A stretch of 64,000 nt of DNA, from positions 16,310,501 through 16,374,500 of the forward strand of contig NC_090954.1 in assembly GCF_040807025.1 (NCBI RefSeq). Reading direction: 5' to 3'. Positions 47,211-58,654 of the stretch are shown in pieces. The position numbers and the translations under genes are program-made. How positions within the stretch are numbered: the first letter of the stretch is position 1; every line of letters starts with the position of its first letter. This stretch comes from Struthio camelus (taxonomy: Eukaryota; Chordata; Aves; Struthioniformes; Struthionidae). The notes beneath the pieces were generated by a model. It was not told the DNA's origin and made no database searches. It saw only the letters and a list, made by a program, of their open reading frames with translations.

Positions 47211-48164
47211 GATTTTATACTGAAACTCAGCTTAGACTTTCATATCTGAAACATCAGTACAAAAGCAGCTACACAGCACGCTATTTATATTTCTAGCTGC
47301 AACTTGCTAAGTCGTGATAAAACAATGCAATTACTGTGAATAACAGTTGCGTTATAACTCAATATAGGAGTAAGCATACACTGAATGCAAGGAGGGCATA
47401 TTCCTCCTCCCTGTCCCGGGAGACAGCCAAAGAAGGCTTGGCAAAAATGATACTGCAGAAAGCAGTTACAAACTTGGAGAAGCAATATTAATAATCAGCA
47501 ATGGTTGTGAAAACTCGTAAGAAATACTGTGTGAGATCTGAATAGGCATTTTGTGCAGGACAGAGGTGCCGTGAAATCCAGGGTGAGAAATTTAACAGCT
47601 ACGAAAAAGTATGGGAATTAATTGGCACACCGTGATTCTCTCAGTCTCTGACATAAATGGCATATCCATCACCTGTTCAGAGTGCCTCCCTGTGCTGGGT
47701 ATCCTGCAGCAGGTTTACAGAGCAGTAGCACCTGTGACCTGTCATGGGGTGTTTCTGCTGATCAGTACCGTGGTATTATAGGACAGATGTGTGCACTTGT
47801 GTATACAGCTATGAGCGAGTCAGGTTGAATACTAGTGGCAGTCTTCTGTTGTCAGAACAAAGCTCAACGGGAGCTGCAAAACACTTTAAGAAGAAGTTAA
47901 ATTGCATATTGCTAAATTCTCTGCCACCATAGATTGACCGCTTGTGGTTCCTGAGCCAGGTAGGTTGTGTCTAGTGGAGATGCAAATACCTTTGGAAGAG
48001 ATATTGGCCTTTTGCTTACACTGAGACTTTGTCGTCATCTTTGAAAATAACAACCAAAAGTGAATTCCTTACAGTTTTGGTGGAGAAGTTTTTTGTCTCC
48101 TCCCTGATGTTAAAATTTCTGCTCACAGGAATGTCCCATCAAACCAATTCAGAAAGATATCAGT

Positions 48165-48219
48165 GATCAGAAAGATCACAGGTCTTTCTGTGATCGCAGA
48201 TGATATCAAAGAACAACTC
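48165..48219. repeat. 29-bp duplicate copy 2 with adjoining inverted repeats
   Basis: The copy at 48191-48219 begins TGATCGCAGATGATATCAAA. Just upstream CAGAAAGA and TCTTTCTG, and GATCACAG and CTGTGATC, form overlapping short inverted repeats, so the copy sits at the edge of a small hairpin. Confidence 0.8.
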
Positions 48220-48921
48220 TCAATTGACAGACAATTTTGCTTTATTTCCTCTTTAGTCAAAATTAGAGATCTTTTCCATAGTATGTTTCAAAATGAGGCA
48301 TAAGCTGAAGCTGTAAACCCGAGCTAGCTAAGTATCTTCACCCACAAACACAGCTTGATAATTTGACAAGTGATCCTAATAAATCTCCTTCCTATGGTAT
48401 TCCTCTTGTTCATTCTCACGCTCTTTAACATCTTACATATTCGTGCCTCAGCTGCTTTCTGCTCACTATCCACAAACGAAAGCATACCTGTGGGAAGAGT
48501 GATGAATGGACTCTACTCTTTTTGGCAAAGTAGGGAAGCGTTTTGATTTTTTCCAAATAAGCAAGAAACTTCACTGGTTCAGGTCAACGTCTTTCTGTAT
48601 TATTCCTGGCAGTAGTCTAACGTGAAATCACTGCCTGTTGCATGTTCTACAGTGTGATAGAGTTAACAGCTTTTTCACTGCTTTTGGGCCTGGAAACTCA
48701 GGTTCAGCACAGCTGTAGGTTTCTGGGTCTGCAGCTTTTCCCAGCCCCGAATAACTTGCCTCAGAGTTTGCACCCCAGAGCCCTACCTCTCACACCCCTC
48801 CCTGAGGAGGAGCCTCTAACTACTGTGAATATTGCCCCTCTGTGCGCTGCCTGTGCTCTGCTATTCCTGTCTGTACCTGCCCAAGCAGAGCAGTCAGATG
48901 GTAGGTTGCGTGATCCCTTCC

Positions 48922-49108
48922 CTCAACAGGAAGAGCTTTTAATGGTCTTAAACATTGCTAACAATTTACTGCATTTAATTTACTGGATCCAGTAAATCAA
49001 ATGCATCAAATGCAGTAAATTGTTAGCAATGTTTTGGTATTTTTTTAAAATTCAAATGTCTTTCAATAAAAGTGATGTTTAAGACCATTAAAAGCTCTTC
49101 CTGTTGAG
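48922..49108. repeat. Nested fold-back (three inverted repeats)
   Basis: Outer arms 48922-48955 and 49075-49108 are perfect reverse complements (34 bp). Middle arms 48950-48976 and 49008-49034 are perfect (27 bp). The centre 48978-48997 is a 20-bp palindrome around GGATCC. The outer and middle left arms share six bases (48950-48955), while on the right they are separated by about 40 bp of unrelated AT-rich DNA. The left outer arm lies at the end of a 117-codon plus-strand ORF that is probably chance. Confidence 0.95.
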
Positions 49109-52100
49109 CAAAAAGCATAATTCCATCAGTACTAATGAGAAATGCTTATATTTTTTTCATCTGTAACAAATGAAGAAGTGAAAAAGTGATTACTTGCATC
49201 ACAGTAAAGTTGTCTGTTACTTCAGAGTTCCAGATTGAGAGACTAGTGCCTTTCTCTTCTGGGATTTGTAAGGTCTTATGTCATTAAGATAAATTAATCT
49301 GATAGGTGGTAGTAAGGAGAGACTTTTGAAATATCACTTGCACTATTTTTTGGTGGTAGGTGAGAATCAAATCCTATTCCTTAGAGTGCAATCATTATGA
49401 GGCGTAACAAACCGTAACAGTAGCAAAAATTTTCCTCCCTGGCTTGCTTTCTCTAGTGCTGTTATGACCATGTTACAGGTACTTTATCATCTGAGAATGA
49501 TTTGTTCATCCTAGTAAATGGCATTTTACCCTTGGTCTAGTACTCTGGAGGGGTAGGCTAGGCAGTTCAACCTAAACATGCTACAGAATCTGTTATGCAT
49601 CTCAAATATAATTATCTTATGCAAAATATTGAGCAGGAAAGTACAGAGTGCAAATTTTTAATGCATGCATGCACACAGCTACTCCTCAAAACTAAAATGT
49701 GCCCTGTCCTCCTGCGGTTATCTTTTGGGCCACAAGGTGCAACTGCTTTTTCTTTTCTTTTTGAATGAATTCTGCTTAGAACAACTTTTTAAAATGATTT
49801 GAAGAGAAATACATGAAAAAAATACATGATTTCATTTTTATGTTTCTGGTCTGATTTGAGAAGGAAAGCTGTCTGAAAGCAAGGAAAAAAACCTCTAGGA
49901 TGGGAAACTTTTTTTCTTCCAGCTTGGCAAATAAATACAAAAGTGAGTTGACTGTCCAGTTAAACCCCACAAGCTCTGACCTCCATACCTCGAGAATGTG
50001 ATCCTACAGACTCTAGTACTCGCTGTGGTATAAGACCAAGGTGGAGGTGTTAAGATTAAGCTCCTTAGGGCAGCTGTTGTTCATATTTGTATAGTCCATA
50101 GTACACTGAGCTGTGACAGGAGCTCCTATGGGGCTAAAGCTTCTTTCACTGCAGAATTTATACTAATTACTTCCTTTTGGATTTTACTCATTTCAGGAAA
50201 TGAAACTTCTCTATTTCACTTTTTTTCTCTCAGAGTTTAGATTTTTGGAATATCTTCTCTGTTTTTCCATCTCATTTCACGTGGTCAAATGCAGTGTTGT
50301 CCGAACTCTCAACACTTTATGCTCTTGAAAAGGTCTGAATAAGCTTTAAGGGAGACATTTAGATTTGCTTCAGGAAAAAGCATTAAATGCAATCAAGGGT
50401 TTGGTAGAACTGTTTCAGGATTCAAGATGTTTTTAAAAAACTGCTGGAAATGAAAAAATAAGTTACAAGTAATAAAACATTAGCACAATGGGGTTTCTTA
50501 ATATATTCATTTGCTGCTTATGTAATACTTATTAAGTAATAAGTTCAAGATTTAGCATTTGATAGAGTTGGGGTGGGGGGAGAAGCCAAAAAATACCACA
50601 GCAAACGAGAAGAGCTTGAAAGCAGAATGAAAATCTTGCTCTGTTTGACCACTAGGTGATACACTTGCTCAATTTATTCATTTTATCAAGGTCATTTATA
50701 TTAAGATTAAAAATGTTGCACACTGAGGCTCTTAAAGAATAGGATTATGAAGAAATAAATCTTTTTTTTTTCCTGAACATCAAACCAAACAACTGTTTTT
50801 TTCTGGTTTATAAATATTTATGAGTCATAACATAACCTTTTCCATTGCTATATTGGATTTAGTTTGCTAAGATTAGTCCCCAACAAACATACAACAGCAT
50901 ACGGTAAACGCACATATACTTATCTTATTAGACTGGCTCAATGACATCAATGCAATTAGAACTGTTGGATTTTTTGGTGTAGACTGAAGTGTTGACATTT
51001 TAAATTTGATTTTATCAATATTAATCTTCGTTGCCAAAGCGAAGCTAAAATCGTTTTTTCCCAATGTTAAATAGTTTTATATCTTTAGAGAAATAATTTT
51101 TGTAAAAAATCCATTTGTATATTTCTTCTGTTTGTAAACAAACATGTACCCCAAAGTGATTACTTTTCATGAAGGGACTGTCTGATACCAGGGTTGTAAA
51201 AACTGAAAATATAACAGATATTTCACACTTTAAATATCAAGTCTTCACAATATTGAAAGCCTTTCTGGAGAATTTACTAGGAGTTGTGAAGACCTCACCA
51301 GCATATGCAGCTTTAACAAGCTAAGAAAAATCCAATATTTACACTATCACAGGCAAAACTATTAACTCTCAAATATCCTTTAGATCCAACAGTGTATTGA
51401 CTTTGATTTTTGCAGTATGATTTTTGTTAATTCTTAAGATCAAATTAGTGATGTTAGATTTAGTATTTTTAGAAAAGTAACAAAAGCTGGTGCTTCATTT
51501 TGCGAGCAAGAAAGGGGAGACTATCTGAGTGTTCTGAACTATTTTCAGTACAGCTTTATTCTTGTTACACATCATTACTTTGATCTGCTGAGAGTCTGAC
51601 ATTGAAAGGTATTTCTCTACATATCTACCTCTTATGCCAAAAAATTTCATGTGCAAGAGAATATGGGAATAAATTAATTCTCTGGAAATATTATGCGTAC
51701 CACTGTAGTGTTAGGAGTGGAAGGAGGACTCCAGAGAATGTGCTGTAATCCATATCCTATGAGAACATGTCCTTTGAAAATAGACGTTGTTCAGGTTTCA
51801 TCTATTTGTAAGTTGTGGAATGCTAATACTAGTATCTTCTCAGCTTTGCAGGAGCTCGACTGCCAGTTTGTAAAATCACAGCTTCAAGTTCTTCAGGTTC
51901 TTTTCTGTGACTCTCTGGGCATATAGTACCCATAGCTGGAATTTTCCAAAGGAGTAGTCAGTGATTTAGAGGCAGTGATCCGTTAATAACGTCTGCATTC
52001 TCATTCCAGTGCTGGTAGCAGTTATGCTTCTTTCAGGATCCTAACAGTCTGCAGAGTGTGCAGGTGCTTTCTAAAAGGCACCCAGATCAGCTATTAAGGA

Positions 52101-53435
52101 CATTTTTATTATTGGCTTCTACTTAGAGTGCTCACTCTTGGTGCATCATCAATTGACTTTCAAATCTGAGAAAGTAATTCTCCATGGCATTGATAAAATG
52201 CAAAAAATATTATCTTCCTTGCTGTGGGATAATGTTTACTAAAGACTACTATGCACAAGACCTCTAACCCCAGTATGGAGGTTTGTATGTGATCAGTAGT
52301 AAGCTTTTTTTAGTCTTCATCTTACTCGAAATTGGGGCGAGAAAAGGTTCTCGCTGTGAACATTTTAAAGCATTTTAGTTGCACGTTAGAGATGAGAGTG
52401 TAATTGGAATTAATGTTTGATTAATTGTTGCTTCATGATTGTCTCTTCCTTGGTGTCAGGTCCCAGTCGTCTGTCAAAAGGCTATTCCCTGGTTTTTGAG
52501 CCTCTTTTTCCAGGCATGGCACGACATCTAAACTACGGCTGTGTTACTTGGCATCCATCTGACCCTACCCTGCCATCACCTCTGTTGGTGCTTCATCCGT
52601 ACTCATTCTCCTTACTTCTAAAAGAAATTATTGCAGGTGTAGGCCATAGGACACAGAGGTCCTGGGAGGAAGCAGGTAAAACTGACTGCACCTAGAGCTA
52701 GTCCAGACAGGGGACTAAAGCCGATGATGACAATCTTTAATTAATTGGAAGAAAGGATCAGAGAAGATAGCATCAGAGTAAACAACGCTTGCTTTTGTAG
52801 CTTGAGGAATCTCAGTCTTCCGCCAAAGCCATCCAGCCCATAGATGCATGCAAGCTTCAGCTGAAAGGATGGCAAGGCAGAAGCAGCAAAAAGTAACGAA
52901 TCAGGGAAAATATTGCTGTGACACTTTGTGAGGAGTCAGGAAAATGAACATGTGCAGCCCTGAACGGTGAGGCATTCTTGTGATGAGCAGCTGGGAAGAA
53001 AGCGAAGTGGCATCTGCAGCTACTGATACGTTCATATATACTACCTTACATTCAGAGCTCATTCACGTAATACAGGGAATACAAGTTGAAGACTGATCTC
53101 AAAATTCCCCTTTGCTTATTTTCTTTCTGCTGCCACTTTGTGAGCCACGTGGCCCCTGCAGTCCATGACCAGAACATCTTCCTACCAGGTATTCCCCCTA
53201 AACCCAGCAGGTTTGGAGGACAACTGCTATTGGTGCGTCCTTGTCAATAGAATTGCAGGAACTTGGGCCACTACTGTGATTTCTGGCACCTGGCCTGCTG
53301 TAGTTTAAGATAGCTGATGCAGGTGAATGCTTTTTTCACTAATTTTTGTATTTTGGTCTGGAGTTGGCATTTGGTTTTTAATGAGCAAAAACTGAAACAG
53401 ACAAAAAAACCGCACACGAAAGTGACAATACTTAC
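49109..53435. other. Gene-free stretch
   Basis: AT-rich with short ORFs; no gene, RNA or recognised repeat is supported. GC content rises from about 52.4 kb onwards. Confidence 0.5.
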
Positions 53436-53602
53436 AAGGGAACGTTGAGCTCCTGTTTTCTGGGAGACTGGGAGATTCCACTTCATGGGGAGAAAGGTAG
53501 GTTTACTCTCATCCTCCATAATCTCATTTCGTATTACAGCAAAGAGCTGTGGGGGATTTTCCTTAGAAGGATGAGGCATGTCACCCTTCACAGGTAAGTC
53601 TT
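53436..53602 (-). other. Candidate exon, minus strand
   Basis: The minus strand reads a pyrimidine-containing acceptor (ATTCTTACCTATGACAACCAG) up to 53603, then an open frame of about 55 codons, then an excellent donor CCCTT/GTAAGTATT after 53436. Peptide parts are DMPHPSKENPPQLFAVIRNE and EDESKPTFLPMKWNLP. The balanced charged and Pro/Lys/Glu content is more coding-like than that of most frames here. The frame enters in phase 1 and leaves in phase 0; an alternative acceptor after GTGAAG would give phase 0 at both ends. I do not recognise the protein. The candidate exon at 58458-58654 on the same strand ends in phase 0, so the two join directly only with the alternative acceptor. Confidence 0.22.
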
Positions 53603-53948
53603 CTGGTTGTCATAGGTAAGAATGAATGACATGTTGCTAGTGCTTGTAGAGGACATAGCTCTGCATGAGTGTAACGTTCCCACACTTCTGTCGTCTGCTT
53701 TTTCTGTATTCTTCTGAATATTGGGAAGATAAGACTAGCAAGTGGTATTCTGGTAAAGAGATAAGGCTCAAATCCAAGCCTGGTTTAGAATCCATCTTCA
53801 CTTTGATAGCCAAACGTACATTCTGCAACTATGCAATAGCTACCTTTCTAATAACTGAAAAGGTCCTAGAAATGACTGACCTCATGCAGCTATTCAGTGG
53901 CAGCAGCAAGTAGAAAAAGTTTCCGAATAGCAAGGATAGCATGATGAC

Positions 53949-53973
53949 TCCATTGGTACTGGTAGTACCAATG
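53949..53973. repeat. Short hairpin
   Basis: CATTGGTAC and GTACCAATG flank a five-base loop just upstream of the CR1 copy. It is a perfect 9-bp stem. Confidence 0.8.
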
Positions 53974-53989
53974 TTATTAAACTATAATG

Positions 53990-54357
53990 AGTGGAGGGTT
54001 GGAGCACAGTATATGAGGAGAAACTGGGAGAACTGGGTCTGTTCTCTTTTAAGAAGAGATCAACAGGGAGGATCTAAAATGGAGTTTATAGAGAAGACAG
54101 AGACTCCTGGAGATGGACAACAAAAGGCCGAAGGACAGCAGGCATAAGCTGCAATGGGAGAAATTCCGACTGAATCTAAGGAAAAAAGGATCACTGTGAT
54201 GGTAGTCGGACATTGAGGCAGGTTGCCAGTAGAGGTGGTGTGATCTCCACCCATGGAGATGTTCAAAATTGCTGGATACACCACTGAGCAATCTGGTCAA
54301 GCTTTGGATCTTACTTTGAGGTTGCCCTCAACAAGGTGATCTCCAGAGACCCATTCT
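53990..54357 (+). mobile_element. CR1 LINE fragment, strongly diverged
   Basis: Colinear with the CR1 3' region: GGTTGGAGCACAGTATATGA, AACTGGGTCTGTTC, AAGAAGAGATCAACAGGGAG, GGAGAAATTCCGACTGAATC, AAGGATCACTGTGA, GGCAGGTTGCC, GAGGTGGTGTGATCTCCACC, GGAGATGTTCAAAATTGCTG, AGGTGATCTCCAGAG. It reaches further 5' than the 45.9 kb copy but stops near the GATCTCCAGAG block and lacks the terminal TTCTGTG repeats. Many substitutions mark it as an older insertion. Short ORFs within it are shadows. Confidence 0.9.
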
Positions 54358-56249
54358 AAAGAGATGCGTCATGTTTAAAGTACTAGTGTAGGCTAGTGCT
54401 TGCATCATGCAAACAAACCACTCTGCCTTCCTATTGATCACCCAGAGGCAATCGCATGCTAAACTGCATGGACAGTTTGTTACCTGGCCCAGCCTGAGCT
54501 GACTGCCAAAAGAGAAGGGGGAGACGGTTTGCCAGCTTTTGAAAGACATGGATAGCGCTTTCCCTGATGACAAATGACAGTTCCTCTATGCTCCACCAAA
54601 CGTGGAGAGAAGCTCAGAGAATATATCTATGAAAATCTCTTTTATCTTCTTTGTCTTGAGAATTTTGCTCATCTTTGTGCCTGCAGCGCATATCTTTGTC
54701 CTTCTTGCAGACCTTGACTTTCTGTGGAAGAGGCAATAGCTCAGTCGTTGAAAACTCCTGACAATGGGACCCATTCAGACGGATTGGAGTTCTTAATGTT
54801 TTGTCTACCATCGTCGGTACTGAGCAGAAAAATTCGCTCTTAGGACAGGGAGCCTTGCTGCAGTTGTGCTATTGGTTGTATGGCCATAACCTGGCACAGA
54901 TTCCTGTTGAGGCTAAGGTTTGTGCTGTGCGCAGGGAGGAGACAAAGCGGTATCTTGCTTTCTTGCAGTGTCTGAGGTGCTCAGCAGTTACGTATGGCAT
55001 GGATCTTTTTAGGAACAGCTTCCTCGGGTAATGTCTGACGCTGGAAAAGACCCCCCTCTGAGATATCCAGGGCGGCATTGCTTTTGTCAACTAGAGAGTG
55101 CCCAGCACATGCACCAGACATCCGGGCTTTCTGCAGTGTGCAAGTAAGGCAAAAAGCAGGATGGACTCCATTCAGCCTGAGGTCCAGGTAGCCTGGTACG
55201 TGTTGGCACAAAACCACTCCCGAATGGTAATTTGTGGTACCCTTTTGAACTGAATGGTGAATTTCTGCATTCAGCATGAGCTAGCTGAAATCTGGTACTC
55301 TGGATAACCCAGTATTACCCAAGTCATGCGCTGTGGCTCAGCGATCCACGCTCTGGCAGAGTGCAGCGGCAAGGCAGCACATACATGTTTTTACTGCCTG
55401 ATCCCTACCTCTACCTAGTGAAAACAATCTTTGAGTACCGTCTGCATTTCAATGGCATGTCTCCAAGGAAACATGGAAAGTTTGAATTTTGTGTTGTGTT
55501 CTTCTGGGGAATAGTTTTGTAAGGATTCTGTGAATAGGATATTTGTATTTTGAAATTATATATGCAACATAGCTAAAGTTTGAGAAGTGATGGTGTGGCT
55601 TTTAGTGCTGATATATTAGAAAATTTAATAAAGGCTCTACAGCTTTATTTCAATTTGGGGGGGCGTGTCTTTTTATATTTTCATATTTATATCATTTTTT
55701 GGTTTAGATTTTAATTACAGTATACATATAGCTATTAGAAATGTGAAGTTACCAAGTATTTCAGTTACTTAATTCTTCTAGCATGTTCCACGCCACTGAA
55801 GCTGCACAAAACAGGCTTTCCTGTTGTTTTAGCTGTAACACAAACAATAGTAATTTCTCTGCTTCAGCAGGTTTAAAAAATAATTATACTGTACTTGAAT
55901 GAAATAATCAATTAACAAAGCACTCATACTAAGGAGCGTGTCAGAAGAAATTCTGATTTTTTTTTTTTTTTTTTGTATTTTCCACTCCTGGCCCCGTGTG
56001 CAAGGTGTCCTAAAAAGCTAGAAATAACAAAAAGCGTATTTTTGGAGGCTGAATTTCTTTTCCAAAGTTAGAATATTCTAATAGGGAAAGAAATTCCACA
56101 GTTATCCTTATGCTGTGGAACTCGTTAATGATGGAAACTTAGGAATACTAATGACTGAAGATTATATGTGCTGGTCAGTGTCTGATTTAACATTTGCTCC
56201 TTGAATAATTCAAATAAGTTACTTACCTTTATACTAGGACCGTGAAAAA
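54358..56249. other. Moderately GC-rich stretch with overlapping short ORFs, unassigned
   Basis: ORFs on both strands of 60-98 codons (54328-54573, 54586-54811, 54801-55031, 54981-55277) overlap each other. I recognise no protein. The higher GC and complex sequence to about 55.4 kb could be an old repeat, a decayed retrocopy or a transcribed non-coding exon. From 55.5 kb the DNA is AT-rich with a poly(T) run near 55960. Confidence 0.4.
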
Positions 56250-56271
56250 CATCTCTAGAAATCTAGAGATG
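56250..56271. repeat. Near-palindrome A
   Basis: CATCTCTAGA and TCTAGAGATG, a perfect 10-bp stem with a two-base AA spacer. Confidence 0.9.
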
Positions 56272-56303
56272 TATTTGTAAGTAGAATGTAGACTTTGTGA
56301 TCT

Positions 56304-56323
56304 AAACTTCTCTAGAGAAGTTT
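56304..56323. repeat. Perfect palindrome B
   Basis: AAACTTCTCTAGAGAAGTTT, a 20-bp perfect palindrome that shares the CTCTAGA core with the hairpin 33 bp upstream. Confidence 0.95.
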
Positions 56324-57003
56324 TATTTCAAAATTGAGATGTGAATGAGACATTAGATGACAGCTACTTTGCAGTTATTGTTCTCACAGTTTGTTGTACT
56401 CTCAGTGAACTGAGGTCGTATTTTCAATACAAATTTGACCAGGGTTTTATATTCCTTAATTTTTAAAGTGAAGATTATTCAGGACACAAGCTTTGTTGAA
56501 AAATGTTTGCAATTGAATATAATACCATAAAGCTTTCACATTTTACTCTTCCTGGAAGCAGATATGCAGCAATACTTCAAAAACTTATGAGTTCTGGTTC
56601 CAGATTATTAAAATGTAGACAGTATTTCTGATTTTTGTATTAAAAGCATGTAAAATACCTATTTCTGGAATATGAAGCTAGTGATTCTTCATCGTTTCAT
56701 CTTGTACGTGTGTCAGTAGTGTAAACTTAAAAGGCATCTTCTTTGCAATTTCATTCATAGGCTCAGAAACATTGTTTCCAAGGTCAGAAACCTTTTTCAC
56801 TTTCAATTCCGCATAATGTTTGTACTGTAAGTCCCTGTTCTGGAATGTCGTGTTTTCGGCAGTGATAACAAAAGCTAACTGCCATCAGATAAACTTAAAG
56901 GATACTCATTTTTCTTTAAAACATATACCTTTCCTGTCATATTGCCACACTACTTTGTATATAATGCAGCTTATTGCTTCATCTAGAGATGATGCTTTTC
57001 CTT
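56324..57003. other. Gene-free AT-rich stretch
   Basis: No gene, RNA or recognised repeat. Confidence 0.5.
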
Positions 57004-57043
57004 TGTCATATATGACAATTAAATGTCATATATGAAAATTAAG
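57004..57043. repeat. 20-bp tandem duplication
   Basis: Copies at 57004-57023 and 57024-57043 share TGTCATATATGA and AATTAA, differing at two positions. Each copy contains the short palindrome TCATATATGA. Confidence 0.85.
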
Positions 57044-58457
57044 GCTGGTAAATCTGTCGCCTTGTTTGTGTTCAATGCCATGTAGTCCTGCATGGTAACA
57101 GAGAAGATCTGCAACAGCAAACCTTGTATATCTTGATCTTAAATGTGTTCATTTTTATTTATACAGCAGAAAGGCATTGATGAGAGACAAATTCCTTCAT
57201 TTCTCTTCTCTTTCGTCAATAATGATGACCTAAGTCATAAAAAAAGAATTGCTTGAAATACACAAAATGAAAGCTCACCAGGTGTTCAGGGTGAGAGTCC
57301 TATTAGTCCCGGAACGTGTGATTTACACAAAGGTGTGAAAAATGTGTTAGTGCTTGGGGCTGAGCCTTGCCATAGACGACAGACGTTAGGAATCTTCAGG
57401 TGAAAAACGTAACCCTCATCTGTAACTCCTTACACTAAAACATTGTTCTCTTTTCAGTGTGTCAGAAGAAAGTTATTGCTTACTGTGAAGCAGCAGCTTT
57501 CGTATGTGGGTTGTCACAGGGCTCTCCAACAGGAGGTGTGTGTCCCAACTGAGTCAGGGTCGTCGTTCAGAGAGGAAAGGGCTTTGACGCAAGGAGAATT
57601 GGCTGCTATTGCAGGAGGGAAATATGGACGTTCAAGACTCGTTCCTGGCTTACCTTACAGAGCAACAGTACGGCCTCTGTGTTAGCGAGGGCAGCCTTCG
57701 AGCCCCAACGTAATGCTCATTAATACAGATGACCGCTTGGTTAAACATGTTGGCATGACAGAATATCAGTGCCATTCCCTAGCAAAAGCTGTTACGTGGT
57801 GATGGGGACAATGGCAAAAGGTCAATTTCCGATGACTGTGAAACAGTCTCTTGCGTAAACCTCTTTTTTAAGGAAATGTTGGGCAAAAATGGATTAAAAA
57901 ATGTGTGAAAATACTGATAATCTGTGAGAGCGCACTCAAACCCACCTACTTCGCTTGCTGTTCATTTGACCATTCCATAAGATTTTTTTAATTGCAGGTT
58001 GACAGAAAAAAAGTCAAGAGATGTATTTATTTTTTTGCCTTACTGCATAGCCACCAAGCATAGTGTAACTGTGGACATAGAAACTCTTAAGTCCTTAATG
58101 CTGAATTATTAAATATTTTTAAAAAGCCATTTGGGTTTAGGATAGGAATGTAAATTCTTGTCAGATTAGAAAGCCGCTAGTGACTTTTTCCCTCTTAATT
58201 CTCAGCACCTAAAACTCTAATGTAAAGAACATACGTATATTTTAAATGTTATTATTTCTTACATCTGTACAATGTTAGCACAATCTGCTCTATGTCCACA
58301 GACTCTGTAATACAAATAGAAAATAAACAAGCATAGTAGCTGCACATGCGAAAGTGTGAAATTCAGGGGAAAAAATACTATTCCAGAATAAGATTGTTAT
58401 TAAAAAGAATATTTTATTATTAAAAATAAGAACATTTCTGAAGAAGTCCAAGCTTAC
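57044..58457. other. Gene-free stretch
   Basis: A good acceptor-like TTCTCTTTTCAG at about 57447-57458 is followed by an open frame to 57685, but no convincing donor follows. No gene is called. Confidence 0.45.
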
Positions 58458-58654
58458 ATTACATAAACAATCTGAACTGTTTGTGCTTTGACAGGAAATT
58501 TTTGAGCTACCTCTTTCTGACACACTTTTCATTTTATGTTCTTTCAGGAGAAAACTTAGCTGGTTCTCGTCAGAGTGCATCAAATACAGCACTCCTTCTG
58601 GTAAGACTATCTGATTATTTTGCTCTTGTATTATAAAATGTACTTCTCTAGAAT
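58458..58654 (-). other. Candidate exon, minus strand
   Basis: The minus strand has an acceptor-like GAAATTCTGTCAG (only moderately pyrimidine-rich) before 58654 and a good donor TGTAAT/GTAAGC after 58458. The 197-bp interval is open and reads as a plausible soluble protein: EVHFIIQEQNNQIVLPEG, then LYLMHSDENQLSFLLKEHKM, then a Ser/Cys-rich end. It enters in phase 1 and leaves in phase 0. The frame runs on past the donor for 56 more codons through an AT-rich, hydrophobic stretch of the kind expected of intron. I do not recognise the protein. It could be an exon of an unidentified minus-strand gene or chance. Confidence 0.25.

Larger units (their letters stand above)
46169..48921. other. Gene-free AT-rich stretch
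   Basis: Contains copy 1 of the 29-bp duplicate (47182-47210) and copy 2 (48191-48219), listed separately. The minus-strand ORF at 46364-46621 follows an acceptor-like TGTATTTCAG, but no gene is recognised. Confidence 0.5.

Noticed and set aside
54049..54300. Overlapping minus-strand ORFs of 74-83 codons
   Set aside because: They lie antisense within the CR1 fragment.
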